From: Pleurotus djamor
Taxonomy: Eukaryota; Basidiomycota; Agaricomycetes; Agaricales; Pleurotaceae
Assembly (NCBI GenBank): GCA_029747585.1
Contig: JAPEVF010000313.1
Coordinates: 1-51,621, forward strand
Direction of reading: 5' to 3'
DNA: 51,621 bases
Below, piece by piece: positions 11,864-23,521 of this stretch. Below the pieces are notes generated by a model that saw only the letters and a list, made by a program, of their open reading frames with translations, was not told the DNA's origin and made no database searches. The position numbers and the translations under genes were made by a program. Within the stretch, counting starts at the first letter, position 1. The number at the start of each line of letters is the position of its first letter.

Positions 11864-14450
11864 CTATGAGTTACGGCTATCCAGTGGACCAGGGGTCCCG
11901 GTTCTCAGTGTTGGACTATTCAGCCCTCGATCCGCCCGTCTTGTGTCTGCAATCTGCCTAGAAGACGGACCAACGCCACCCAACTCGAGCTCACGTCCAC
12001 CATCATAGCCCTCGTCATCGCTAATCATGGGCGTAACACTCCCACTAGCGAATCCATCGCCCATATCGCGGTTCAAGCCGCTCGATGTCCTCTGGTGAGA
12101 TACCCTCCGGGCTCGTCTGGCATGGAACGTCCTGCTCGCTGTGGCATTCGAGAACAACGGTAAAAGGTACCGCTCATCGATAGACTGGAACCACTCCCTG
12201 CTATCCTGACTAGGCAACCCTTCAGCACCGCGATTCGATTCGTTCGGCCTTCCGTTTCCATTCTTAGCATCTCCACTGACGAATCCATCACTCCGACCTC
12301 CCCTTGAAGCATCTCCACCAACCCCTCCAGGGACGGGACCAGTTGCCATCGGTAAGACTTCTCCGACATCATCAGAATCGCTATCTGAAGATGCAGCAGA
12401 GAATATACCCTGAGGGACGCCCTGAGGAATACCGGGTGATGGTTGATTGTAGGTTGGTGGGTTGTTTTGATGATGGTTATAATAGTTTCGGTCGGGATAA
12501 TGGATGCCGATACGACCACGACCACCTCGAGTTAGCGAGGAAGACAGACCGCGGCCGCCAGCGAGGTAACTCGGTTCATCGTCGACATATCCGCTCCATC
12601 GACCTCTCCTACTGCTCAGCCATCTTGCTGAATCTTCTTCGTCACTACTTGTTGCGGCTTCGTCTTCCACTCCGGTCCTGATACCAAGCACCTCCAACAT
12701 CCGGGCTGTCGTGCCGCCAAACATCACGACAGTTAGGACAACAACAACAAGCACCGTCGTCCTCAACATCCCTGCGTTCTTTCCCTTGAACCCAGCAGCC
12801 AAGGCGACGCCAACAGCTCCCCTCAACCCAGCCCAGAACAACATCATCTGATAAGAGTGAGGCAACTCCTCGGAACGTTGTCCACGAACGTGTCGGTGAA
12901 CAAAGTTGATAGCTTCCGCAAGTGGGAAAACCGCAATGTAACGGGTAAAAACCGCGCTGATCGTAGTGATGATGATGAACATCGGCTTGAAGTACGAACT
13001 AACTTTTTCGTCTTTGGGCGAGCTTGTGAAGAGTGCCATCCCGAGATAGATGAAGATGAAATTCTCGGAAAGGCCAGCCAAGGTCTGGAAGATATATTTG
13101 GATGCTCTTTGGGTGCGTCTGCTCATTGTATGGTAAGCATAATGCTTCAGGGTGATTCCACAGAACAGTAGGGCTACAATGCCGGACATGGAGATGTTGC
13201 TCATGGAGAGACCATTGGAGAAGAAGTAGCAGGTGTAAGCTGCCAAGGCGACGAGAGAGGTTTCTAGATGGGTGTAGAGGCGAAGATACGAGTGCTTGAG
13301 GAGGAGTGACGTGAGGAGACCAAAGGCCACACCGATGGCGAGTGATATGGAGAACGACACCAAGAAGAGGCCGATTCCGTGGAAGACAGACCCCAAGTGG
13401 AAGTCCATTTCCGTGCCATGGAAGTGGGATAGAGTTCTGTGACATCCAATATTGAGCAAGGGTATTCAGCAGTAGATAGATAAAAGACACTTACTCGTAC
13501 ATGACGATACTGACGGCGTCATTGAGCAGACTCTCGCCGAAGATGACGCTATAGAGTTTTGGGTCGACCTGAAAAGCCTCAATTAGCGTCTTCAGTGGCG
13601 GAAGGGCTTGTTCTCACTTTATATTGGTTGAAAATGGCCAGGATGGTTACTGGGTCGGTGGCGGACAAAGTTGAACCGAAGATCAAACATTCTATGAGGC
13701 TAAGATCTAAGGACTCGAGACCGAGGAACGAATAAATGTATACCAGTAAGCTATTCATACAGCCATCAGCAAAGGAACAGGAACACCGTGACTCTCAGTC
13801 GTATCACTCACCCGATGCCCATAGCTGACACAAATGTCCCAGCGAAAGCAAAGGTGAGAATTGACCCGAAATTTCGGAAGAAGTTCTCTTGCTTCAGTTC
13901 ATATCCTGAGTTCAGGATGATCGGGGGGAGGAGAAGGTTAAAAAAGATGGTGTGTTTGAAGGTCTAGGATGCGAGTCAGAAGTTACGAAGGAATATTGGG
14001 ACTTCGGAGATGATGTGAAGGTCTGTTCAAGCGTGTACATCAACGCGAACACGTATGTGACTGCGGTTGCGGTTGCGGCTGCGGAGTGCGCGCCGCGTCC
14101 ACACCGCCCATGCCGCACAGAGAGACGTAAAGCCACCTGGTCGGACTCCTTGCTACTCGAACGATTGTACTCACGAGCATATCCCTAATCATTCCTCCCG
14201 GTGCCAGTCTGATCATCATCCCAACGACCATACCAGCGACGATAGACACCAGCGTCTCATGTACAGCTCGTATCTTCTTAATTTGAAGATAGTAAGACGT
14301 CCATAGCGAAATTATCAAGAGTATGCAAACAAGGAATAGAGACCAGGATGAATAGAACTCCTCTTCTTCGGCTATTGGTTCTTGCGTCGGTATGGGAGGG
14401 CTGCGGGCAGTGAGCGAGCCGGCTATGTTTTCGAGAATGGCTGAAGACAT
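11864..14450 (-). CDS. Na+/H+ exchanger, endosomal/vacuolar NHX (CPA1) type
   Basis: Exons 14175-14450, 13812-13963, 13618-13750, 13495-13568 and 11864-13436 give 735 residues. The protein has about 12 membrane helices starting near residue 30, then a hydrophilic tail of roughly 270 residues rich in Ser, Gly and Asp. Family landmarks are [17 protein letters not shown] (amiloride-site helix), [11 protein letters not shown] and [12 protein letters not shown] (ion-translocating core) and [10 protein letters not shown] near residue 415. The acidic pair in the core and the tail motif [15 protein letters not shown] fit yeast Nhx1 and animal NHE6/7/9. It should exchange luminal H+ for cytosolic Na+ or K+ in late endosomes or vacuole. 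It is transcribed in tandem with the Cdc20-like gene upstream. Confidence 0.92.
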
Positions 14451-14984
14451 ATATTGTACGCGTCAGCGATGTCTGAGCTGGAAGCGTGCAGCGTTGAAAG
14501 GATGCAGCGGTTTAACGGAGGGGATAATAACTGGGTCGCCGTGACCAAGGCGAGGGCGTCGAGACGCGAAGCGAGCGCAATGGCAGAGAGGGTGTACAGT
14601 TCGTTGAGTACGCTGAGGGCGACGGCGAGAGAGTCGAGTCGGACGCTGTGGTCGGCGACGTTGAACGTTGACGACCTTCTCAGCCTCTGGAGCGCTGAGT
14701 GTGATCGCAGACCATTTCCCACGGCCATGCAGGGTCATTTGGCACTCCTGCCTGCCTCCCCTAAGAACCTCCTATCGATCTTCCTGACATACCCGTTATG
14801 TAGCGTTCCCATGTTGCTCCCATGAAACTTTTGTAAGGTTTAGCCACTATTACAAAGGGAGGGATAATATACCCCAAGCTACAAGGTGCGCAAGGTCGTA
14901 GCCTTGGTCGCCGTTAGTTTTACAAGTTAAACACAAGAAAGCATGCATATCTACGTCCACCGCCTAGATCAATAGTGTTGGGGC
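14451..14984. other. Intergenic region upstream of the Na+/H+ exchanger
   Basis: This holds the 3' flank of the second APC/C activator and the promoter and 5' UTR of the exchanger. Open frames exist on both strands at 14423-14825, but their composition is repetitive (Arg/Ser/Ala in all frames), and none carries a motif or splice-supported extension. Confidence 0.5.
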
Positions 14985-16637
14985 CTACCGAATGATACAA
15001 GAAGCGAAGCTCGGTTGCTTCTTCAACTCTTTCCTCTTCCCCCATACTTCATACACTTTTAATTTATTCTCCCCCGGCATCGAGAACACCATCTTCGTAC
15101 CCGTGGGGTTGATGCACCCACCAGCAATCCCATTTTGCTCCAAAGCAATGGTCTGGGTAGTGATGTGCCGGAGCATGGGCAAGGAATGAACATTGATGGT
15201 GTTCCCAGTGTTCCCGCGTCGGACAGGGTGTGGGGATGGTTCGGCCGCGCTGGAGGATGGATCCGACGCGTCACTTGGGCCCGGACCATGCGTGCTGAGT
15301 AGCTCTTGACATTCGGTGGAGAAGTAGAGACCAGTGACTTGAGAGTCGACCTCGATCTTGCCGGGATTGGCGGCGTTGGAGACAGGATCGTTGTGAGCCG
15401 AGAGAGGGTTGCTGCCTGGTGGCGGCAACTTGACATCCCACAGACGGATGACACCTTTACCACTGTCCGTAGAGTCACCCGTCACAAGCAGTTTGGGTTT
15501 CCAGGGACACCATGTCAAGGCCTAGGCAAAAGTAATTAAGAGACATGAATCTCGGAAGAAGGAACGATGTACTCACTGTAATGGATCCCTCATGCGAGAT
15601 CTTCTTCCTGCGTTGAACAAACTCTCCCGTATCGAGCGGGGTTCGACCACGCGCATCCCAACAGTAGACATTTCCGCTAGAATCACCGCTAGCGTAGAGT
15701 CTACCGTCCACGTTCCAAGCTAGCTGTGTGATAGTGGCTTGATGTCTGGTCACTTTCTTCACTTGTTCCTTCATTTTCGTAGCCGGAGAGATGCGTGTGT
15801 CAAAGTGGCGGATGCCGCCTTTGGGGCTACCCACACTCAACACAGCACCGTGCCAGCCCATAGAGGTGACACCCTTCGTGCTGAACTGCAGCGTCTTTGT
15901 TTTCGTGCTGATATCCCAGAGCTGGACGGTCCCCGTCGAAGTTCCGAGAGCCAGGACGTTCGGAGAGTCCACACGACAGCTCATCGCGGTCAAGTCGCCG
16001 AGCTTGTCATTAAACTTGCATAACTGGGGGGCGGCATCGTCAGCAGCAGCCATATTCTTGTAATGCACGCGACTGCCACGCGGAAAGAATAAAAGGTTGT
16101 CATTCGACCAGAGCATGGGCAGTGACGTAACTCGGCCTTCGGTGGGGGTCGTTGGTGGCGCGAAGTCGACGACGACTCTGGTTTCACGGAAATAATGTTT
16201 GGCAGAGAAGGCCGAGTATATGTAATTCGAAGTGATGGGCGCCGGTGTCGCTGCGCGAGACGTGGAGGTTGTTTCGGTTAAGGCGGGGGAAGCAAACCGC
16301 TTCATGGTGAATCTATCTTCTGCATCATAGTAGATGGGTGGTGTATCTGAGCGAGTGGATATAAAGCTGGCTGAAGAGACTCTGCGCAGCGATTGTGATC
16401 TAGGGAACCTTAGGGTCTCACTTCGGATGGATGCCTGTGGAGATACCATACATCAGCAAGAAAGATATACGTAGCACCGAAGTCGATCCATACCGAAGAT
16501 ACATCAAGACTTGAAATCGAGCCGAAGCTCATGTCCCTCCGTAGGCGTTTAGTGGAGTCACCATAGAACGAGTCATCGTCGAAGGTGGACGACAGGGTGC
16601 GCTTGCGCAAGCTACTCGAGTAATCGATGGTGCTCAT
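14985..16637 (-). CDS. Second Cdc20/Cdh1-type APC/C activator, WD40 protein
   Basis: Exons 16494-16637, 15577-16434 and 14985-15521 give 512 residues. The N-terminus is Ser/Arg-rich with KRTL and KRLRR basic patches. A degenerate C-box, DRFTMKR, is at 88-94. WD40 repeats follow, including the signature ALTWCPWKPKLLVTG, with an inserted Ser/Pro/His-rich loop in the penultimate blade. The last two residues are the APC/C-binding Ile-Arg. Both introns are phase 0, and the second falls exactly before the ALxWCPW signature, as in the paralogue at 1004-2677. Family membership is secure. Which activator it is, and whether it is mitotic or meiotic, I cannot tell. It is divergent from Mcm10 across 758 bp. 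Confidence 0.9.
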
Positions 16638-17395
16638 GGTAGTAGAAGAAAGTGAAATAGGAACAGGTTGACTATCATGTGCAAGGTGGATGTCTGAAGC
16701 AACCTCATCCTGCCACATGCGCCGGAAATTTACGTATATTTGGGCGTTACTCGACGCGTTGTCACGCTGTCACGCCTGCTTCTAATTACTTCCTCGTAGC
16801 ACCATGACTCGACGCGCATCAATCTTTTGCTCTCATCCGTTGTATTTCCTGCAAAATGCTACTATGATGAGCTTTGATGCGCGTTGGAATTGTGGAAGAC
16901 TCGAATATAATGCAATTTAATTTATTCGCGTGGCTTTCGCAGCCAATAGGGAGTTTGACACCTCGTAGGTACCGCTTTGACCGGTGCGGAAAATTCTGAT
17001 GGTTTCGCCTCATGTACGCTCATTCTACGCCGTATGTACGTACAAGCAGGTGATGACCCGGGAGATCACTGAGGTGACCTTCTATAACGATTTCCTGCGC
17101 GTTTGATATCTTGCTCCGGATATACTATTATCCCTTGTAAATTTAATTTACCGAGGCACAGCAGGGGCATTTATGCATATGTGTCAGTGGCCTTTCCTCT
17201 CCAAAATCTGTGGAATGTCTCTTGATATGTCACTGTCAGAACAGCCTTTCTGGAATCTCGGGTCAACCGACAGATAGGAGTCTCGTGCTTAGGAGACGTG
17301 CGCCCCTCCTGTGTCACAGGACTCGCGCCAAGCAAGTACAAAGAACGCGTAGTGCGAAGTGTGACAGCGTGACTGCATCACACCTCTCCTCTGCT
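16638..17395. other. Divergent promoter region between the Cdc20-like gene and Mcm10
   Basis: 758 bp separates two cell-cycle genes transcribed outwards. It is moderately AT-rich near 16900-17000. I see no convincing open frame or family of sites that I can name. Sharing a promoter would fit co-regulation of a replication factor and an APC/C activator, but that is inference. Confidence 0.4.
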
Positions 17396-19726
17396 ATGGA
17401 ATCCGCGACAAGCCGTGTAGAAAATGAGAAGCGAAAGCGAGAGGAGCTGACGAAGAAGATTGCACTACTCCAGGGCGAGCTAGAAAAGCTCCCTGGTGTG
17501 CCCGTGGCAGCCCCAGCTTCTCCACGACGGACGACACCAGAGCCTACATTGCTGGCGCCTGCAACCCCGTCACCTAGTGGGTATATCTTCAACACGATGA
17601 CTTGGATGTATTTATTGATATGCATGGTTAGAGAAGAAGCGGAAGATTACGCATCATAATGAACGACCTGCACTTCAGACCATGAACTCGGCCACTGCTC
17701 GCCCCAAACCTTCTGTCAAGTCATCCGCGCAGCAACTACCGCCGAAAGCTGGGCCATCCAACTTCTTGAGCCGACTCAAGAATGTCAATCAGACTGACCA
17801 AGAGGACGAAACGAACGAAGAAACAGTCTCCCGAACGAACGCATTCTCTGACAGGCCACAACCTTTTGGTGGAGAGACACGAGATCAGGACTTGGCCATC
17901 GTTCAGGACTTCAAAGTCGGGCCTTATGAACATAAAGCACTTTTTGATGATCCCCACTTTGAGGCTTTGGAACCACACTCTGGAATACGGCTTTCGTGAG
18001 TTTATTTCTTCATTGACTCCCATTTCGCTGACTTGTATCGTGTCATAGATCACGCATTGTTCCCCATGAAGATATTCAAGATCATCTACGTGGACGTGTC
18101 TACCTTTCCCCCTCGCAACTCTACTCGTGTGTTCGCTTGATGCCAGACAAGATGGCCTACGACGTCCCCGTTCCAGGTGACTGGATAACCATTGCCGTAG
18201 TGGCCGAACGCGGGCCTATCAAATTCTCCAAAGCTCCTGTCACTGTCAATGATGACGAAACTGATGGACCTCGAGGGAAGGATAAAGGCAAGGGCAAAGG
18301 GAAGGACACCGAATCTTCGAAACCGTCAGGCAAAAAATATGTCAATATCAAGTTGATCGACTTTGGAGCGAGGTCGAAATCGTCTTCTGGCTCGTCGAAA
18401 CGTGCTATCCGTGGGGATGCGCTGTTGACTTTACTGCTATTTGAAGCAGATACGTTTGATTTGGTGGCTAAAGGGGACGACGATGGTGTTGTCAGTGGGA
18501 GGATGGAGAAGGTCTATCGAGGTGGGAGTTGCGGTGCCTTCGAAGCCATGTCCAAGGTCAAGGAGGGGGACGTGATTGCGCTTCTCAATCCCAAGATTCT
18601 AAAGCCCTTCCAGGTGAGGCGCTTACCTGTTGTTGACTCAGTAATATTATAATGACGAGCTATGATATCAAGCGAAGCAATGATACGCCTCATCCTGTGA
18701 ACAATATTCTTGCTGTAACGCCTTCCTCTGCCTCCTCGATCCTCGTCCTCGGTCGGTCCAAGGATCTCGGAATGTGTACCGTGGTGAAGAGGGATGGCAA
18801 ACCATGTGGATCATGGTGCGATAAACGCGTCAGCGAAGTTTGCGAGTTCCACGTTCAAACGGCCGTTGAACGGCGCAGAGCCAGCAGGCCCGAATTCAGC
18901 GCAGGGTAAATTTATCAAATTTCAGTTAGACTTCTCTAACACTGGATAACTAGGACGTCGGGTATGTCATCTTCGGCCGTCGCCAAGCGTCCATCGTACG
19001 ATCCTGCTCGTCAGTGGGGATTGGCACCTACGACGTCGGCTAGCACGGTTACGACGTTCTCTAATCCCACATACGTCGTCTCGGGGCACGTCGTCTCTTC
19101 TGTCTCTGATAACATTGGGCGGGAAGGACAAGCCAAGGCTCAGAGGCAGGCTCAAGCTCTGGCCGCAGATAAAGCGCTGAAAAATTTACTCAAAAAAGAC
19201 ATCGAAGGCATGAAGGCCGTTATGGCTGCCCGCGAGGCAGGATTGGGATTGGGATCTCGAAAGGCAGGCAAGGTTCGGAGGCCGTGTAAACGAGATCCAC
19301 CAGATGAGGACCCCGCAAACGAGGCAGAACAGCGAGAAGAATCACGCCCACCACCTGCGAAGAAGCAAGCGTACTCAGCAGAGGTTATCAAGCAACTTGG
19401 GTTTGATCCCGTGGCGAAGTTCACTCAAAAGAGAGAAGTTGGGAGTGTTAACGCTAAGGTAGGGAGATGGTCCCCCCGCTATCGAATTGGATCTTGGCTG
19501 ATTTCACCCCAAACAGCTTGAAGCATTGGCGAACCTTCAGACAACGAGGATGTCCAGAGGGATTGAGCTCGGACCGAAACCAGGGGTGAAGCATCGAACC
19601 AGCGTTCGAGCTCCTATCGAAACTACACGCCTCCCGCAGGTGGATTTAGACGTGGACTTGGATTCAGAGTCGGACAAGGGCGACGATGAGCTAGGTAGCG
19701 GCATGATTGACTTGGAAGACTTATAA
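17396..19726 (+). CDS. mcm10: DNA replication initiation factor Mcm10
   Basis: Exons 17396-17576, 17632-17995, 18049-18613, 18673-18905, 18954-19458 and 19517-19726 give 685 residues. The N-terminus has a short coiled coil, then PKKKRK (residues 60-65), a classical nuclear import signal spelled across the first splice junction. The conserved core is an OB fold (about 180-370, with YLSPSQLYSCVRLM and WITIAVV) and a zinc finger (Cys at about 405, then C-x9-C and C-x-x-H) followed by the signature AVERRRASRPEFSAGTSGM. The C-terminal third is basic, then acidic. Mcm10 binds the CMG helicase, single-stranded DNA and polymerase alpha at origins. Frame and phase agree at all five introns. It converges on the O-methyltransferase. 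Confidence 0.93.
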
Positions 19727-20453
19727 AAGGGGCTGGCTCCTATATCGGAGTTGCGGAGTTTTACTTTGGATAATGGATAATTGGATTTCGTGAAATTTTC
19801 CGTCGCTTCCCTTCCTTCAAAATCTCATCCATCGTCGAACGTTGAACGTTGATTCCACCATTGTGCAGTAAGTGTCTATTTCCTGCAAACAAAGGGTTGA
19901 TGTTACAACATTATACCATACTCTACCACATTCCGAATACAAACTGTGGAACACTTAATCGATTTCAGCCTTGTCTGACCTTTTCTCGTCGATTTTTTTT
20001 TCACGAATCTGTTCTGACCTGATTTTTCTTTCCTTAGAATCTTTTGATCGCGATTTGTGCAATTGATTGGTGAGTCTGGTTCCTTGCTGCTTGATGGTGT
20101 TGGCGCGTAGACTGGGGGATGAGATTTTTTCGATGGGCGGACATATTGCATCCTGGCCATACCAAAGTCTCCCGGTGTACAATGTGGAGGCGGTCAGGGT
20201 GCTTGCTGAAATGCATCGAGTAGCTGATTTTTTTTTTTCTTTTCTCGTATTGCTCATCTTTGCCTTGTTCCCCATCTAACTGACGTACCTTGCAGTTATT
20301 GACTAGGTACGCGTTCAACTCGATCGTTAAATCAATCCCTTTTTTGTATACCATGAGATGCGTAATAAATATCTGCTGCACTCCTCGGGGCAGTGTGAAC
20401 ATAAGCAATAGTATTGGCCAATTCGCACAATCGCATGGGCAATCGTTTCCAAG
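19727..20453. other. Convergent 3' region of Mcm10 and the O-methyltransferase
   Basis: T-rich non-coding sequence with several homopolymer runs (for example T9-T10 near 19990 and 20228). It probably holds both 3' UTRs. Open frames here are antisense or low complexity. Confidence 0.5.
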
Positions 20454-22197
20454 TTACGCGACTTTCGCGAATACCAAAGCGGCCAAGCTTCCCTTCTTGA
20501 CCATCTCCAACTTCCACCCGGTGGATCGCCCGAGCTCCCTGAACTCCTCCAAAGTTCTTTCTTTGCTGTTGAAGAGCGTCCACATCTGCATGTCGGCCAT
20601 AGTGACAAATCCGCCTGCCGCTTCGCCCAGGTTTGCCAGCAATGGGTATGGAACGACGGGCTCCTTGTCTCCTCCGATGATGCCTTCAGGACAGGCGTGG
20701 CTCGCGAGCATCTCGAATAAGATGAGCTTCGACGTTGCCTTCGCTTTCTCATGAATGAGTGACAATATCTTCCGGCACTCGGCCTCGGGCCAGTCGTGAA
20801 GGATACTCCGCATGATGTATACATCAGCGGCGATTGTCATTGTATCGAAGAAGCTGTGCACTTGTGTTCTAGCGTCAGGTGGGAGCTCTTTAGAGAGTGT
20901 GGATAAGACGGACCTTCTAGCCTCACTATTCCCTTGCTGATGGCTTCAGGCCATTCTTTAGCCCAGTGCTGAGGACGTGGCCCAATGTGAGTTATCTATC
21001 TCGCCTAGCTTATCAGAAACTTACGCGTTCGGCTTCGGTGATTCCCCCCTCTAGATCTTGGATCACATAGCGATGCTGCGGTGCGACTCTCGCGATTGCC
21101 TGAGTGACGATCCCAATATTTCCTCCCACATCTGCAATGACACTTCCAGCAGGAAGAGCATCCCAGTCCATGGCTACATCCCAAGTCAGTATATCTCTAC
21201 ATTTGCTCTGTTTGTGTTCAAGTCAACTGACCTGAAGCGATCCGTCTCTCGTCCCACATCAGCTGAGACATCTTCATTGCCGCACCGAACCTATGTGCCC
21301 TCCATTTGTTCTCAGGGAGCTCATACCACTCGAAAAGATTTAGGTTGTTCCCCAGTGCCANTATTGAACGGCGAGGAAAAGCCTTTCGGGTCTCGCAGGA
21401 AATCGGCGAAGCATCTGCTACCCATGAAAGCCTCTTGGGATCTACACCAGTGACGCCGCTCGTCAATGAAGCATCCATCAATGGCGGTAATTAAAACACA
21501 TACGTGTGGCCCACCACAGCCGCAATGGTACCATTGTCATACTTGGACATGAGACTACCGAGTCGGATGAGTCGTTGGAAACTCATTGCTGCTAGCCACT
21601 TACTCGCTGTCTATCTCTGCCACGGGCTTCGCTTTCAGCAGTGCTGTTGAAATCCGATTGTTCGCGAAGACATCCGGTTTCACTTCACGGAAAATGTGAC
21701 GAGTAGCCAGGTATCGAAGGCATCTAGCTAGGGTTTGGCTCAGTATACCAGTCAATCCTAGTCAAAACCGGGCCTTACCAACATCACCACCCTTCACGCC
21801 GATTCGACGACCGATCTCATCTACGTGGAGGCCCTAGCATGGTGGTTTCAGATTAGAATGCCAAGTTAATGTCCGACCTTAGTCGACTTACCTCTCCTCC
21901 GGCTTCCTTCAACACGTCTGCAACGTTATACTCTTCGGCGAAGGCGATGGCCGTCGTGTTGTACATCCCCGCAGCTGCCTGTGGCATAAGAGTCTCGAGC
22001 GGGAATCTGACCGATGCGAGAAGCTGGGTTGCCGCTGCGATAACCATCCGAGTGGCGATCTGGGTCTCTTCGTCTACCTTTAATGCGCGATCGTCTTCCA
22101 ACGACGGGAACTGCAGCCCGTCTTTTGCATAACTGTCGTTCAACACCTTGGCGTTGGATGCGATGATGCCGACGAGTGAGTCCAAGTAGCTTGCCAT
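20454..22197 (-). CDS. SAM-dependent O-methyltransferase (plant COMT-like, family 2)
   Basis: Eight exons: 21892-22197, 21779-21833, 21604-21727, 21504-21554, 21232-21441, 21025-21173, 20914-20968 and 20454-20860. The product is 451 residues if one base is removed at the N at 21361; as written, that exon shifts frame by +1. The N-terminal half is the helical dimerisation domain. The Rossmann part carries the SAM loop DVGGNIG (263-269) and the catalytic His338 in LHDWPEAEC. Such enzymes methylate phenolic or polyketide hydroxyls, often in secondary metabolism; the substrate is unknown. The last intron uses a GTCCGT donor. The gene is divergent from a P450 across a 1.3 kb region, with its TATA box about 50 bp upstream of the ATG. 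Confidence 0.88.
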
Positions 22198-22246
22198 GGC
22201 GAATCCGAATCTAGCTCTGATCGTCTCCCTTCTCTAGTACTTGGAC

Positions 22247-22252
22247 TTTATA
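22247..22252 (-). promoter_or_regulatory. TATA box of the O-methyltransferase gene
   Basis: TATAAA on the minus strand, 50-55 bp upstream of the start codon at 22197. Confidence 0.55.
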
Positions 22253-23475
22253 CCTGGAGTCCCTAAGCCTTTGAGCTTGCTGACCGCCGCGCTATCACGA
22301 TTTTTCCCTGCATAATTCGTAATAAAGGTCTCAAGCGAGCAGCTTTACGAACCTCCCTTCGTGTCATGATCAGTCAGGCTTCTGCTGAAGGCGTTGTTTC
22401 GCTTCTCCTGTAAGGGTTTCTCCAACTGTGACACAGCCATTACACGCTCAAAATAGTGTAATGTTGATCTCTAGACTCCAGCGCGCATCACAATTCTTCA
22501 CAAAAAATTCCCATCACCTTCATGCTCACTAAGCTCAGTGCTCTGTGTGGTTGCAACCTTCGTTTAGTAAACGGTGATGACTCCGATGAGGTAATTGGTA
22601 CTTCTCATTGACAGCTATGTCCTCCGTTCACACCTCTTGATTGTTAGAGTCGCGAACCGTAATTCAATTTTAATTTGCGAGGCTATTGGATCTCCACTTC
22701 AAGTCCGTTTAGCCTGCCTAAAAAATACCTTGGCTGTTGCGTCAACGACTTCATTCTGTCAATATTACTCGCTTCTCCGTCCGCCATCGATCGTCCTTCT
22801 GTTTCTCCACAAACACTTCAACTCCAACCAGGAAGCAAATTGCCACTAAGCACCCCATATCCGGCTATTTCAATGTTACCCGATGCTCTATCGCCAAAGC
22901 AAGCTTCTACCTGCAAAGCCACACATGGGCCTGGACATCTGCGGCATGCTGCAACTTTACATAGAGCCCGTGTCGACCTTCTCTTCCCAGTCCTCTCTAT
23001 GTCGAACATTCTTTGCCGGATTGGTTCCTCGGGCACTTGTCGAGGTCCCCGATGCTGGATAACCCAAGTGTGCCATTAGGAGGGACCTCGATTACATTAA
23101 AATACATGATGCTAGAGATATGGACTATGCCACTTCAGTGCTTCTATCTCGGAACGCAGCCAGGACTTCACTCCTCTCGGTGATATCGATTTTTCAGATC
23201 CAATCTAATCGCTTGGTCCTTTCAATGTTCTACAAACCTCGGTCATAGACTCCCGAATGCAAAACGCCGACCCAGGCTTCATCGAAGAACGCCAACAAGT
23301 TCCGTGGACTCGCGCCCCACGATCTTTTCTACTATTCTAAGTCCCGATGTCACTGTATCGCCAAGTATTGTTTTACCCAGGCTCTTCTTCGGTGAGTCAG
23401 TAGAAGCAAAAGGTTGAGCATATGAGGTGGGTTTTCATTAACAAGTTTTGTCCTTCTCAGATCACTGTCCAATCG

Positions 23476-23483
23476 TATATAAA
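23476..23483 (+). promoter_or_regulatory. TATA box of the P450 gene
   Basis: TATATAAA, 39-46 bp upstream of the ATG at 23522. The short distance supports that start. Confidence 0.6.
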
Positions 23484-23521
23484 GCCGTTTGCTCCATGCT
23501 CGACTCACCCTGAAGCACACA

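Larger units (their letters stand above)
22198..23521. other. Divergent intergenic region between methyltransferase and P450
   Basis: Each gene has its own TATA box at the outer edge (22247-22252 minus, 23476-23483 plus). The 1.2 kb between holds short frames on both strands (for example 22675-23079 plus) without a motif, signal or splice-supported chain. It may include a decayed gene. Confidence 0.45.

Noticed and set aside
12304..12681. Plus-strand frame inside the Na+/H+ exchanger
   Set aside because: Antisense shadow of the low-complexity tail of the exchanger exon.
22675..23079. Degenerate third P450 between the methyltransferase and the P450
   Set aside because: No I-helix, ExxR or heme motif in any frame.
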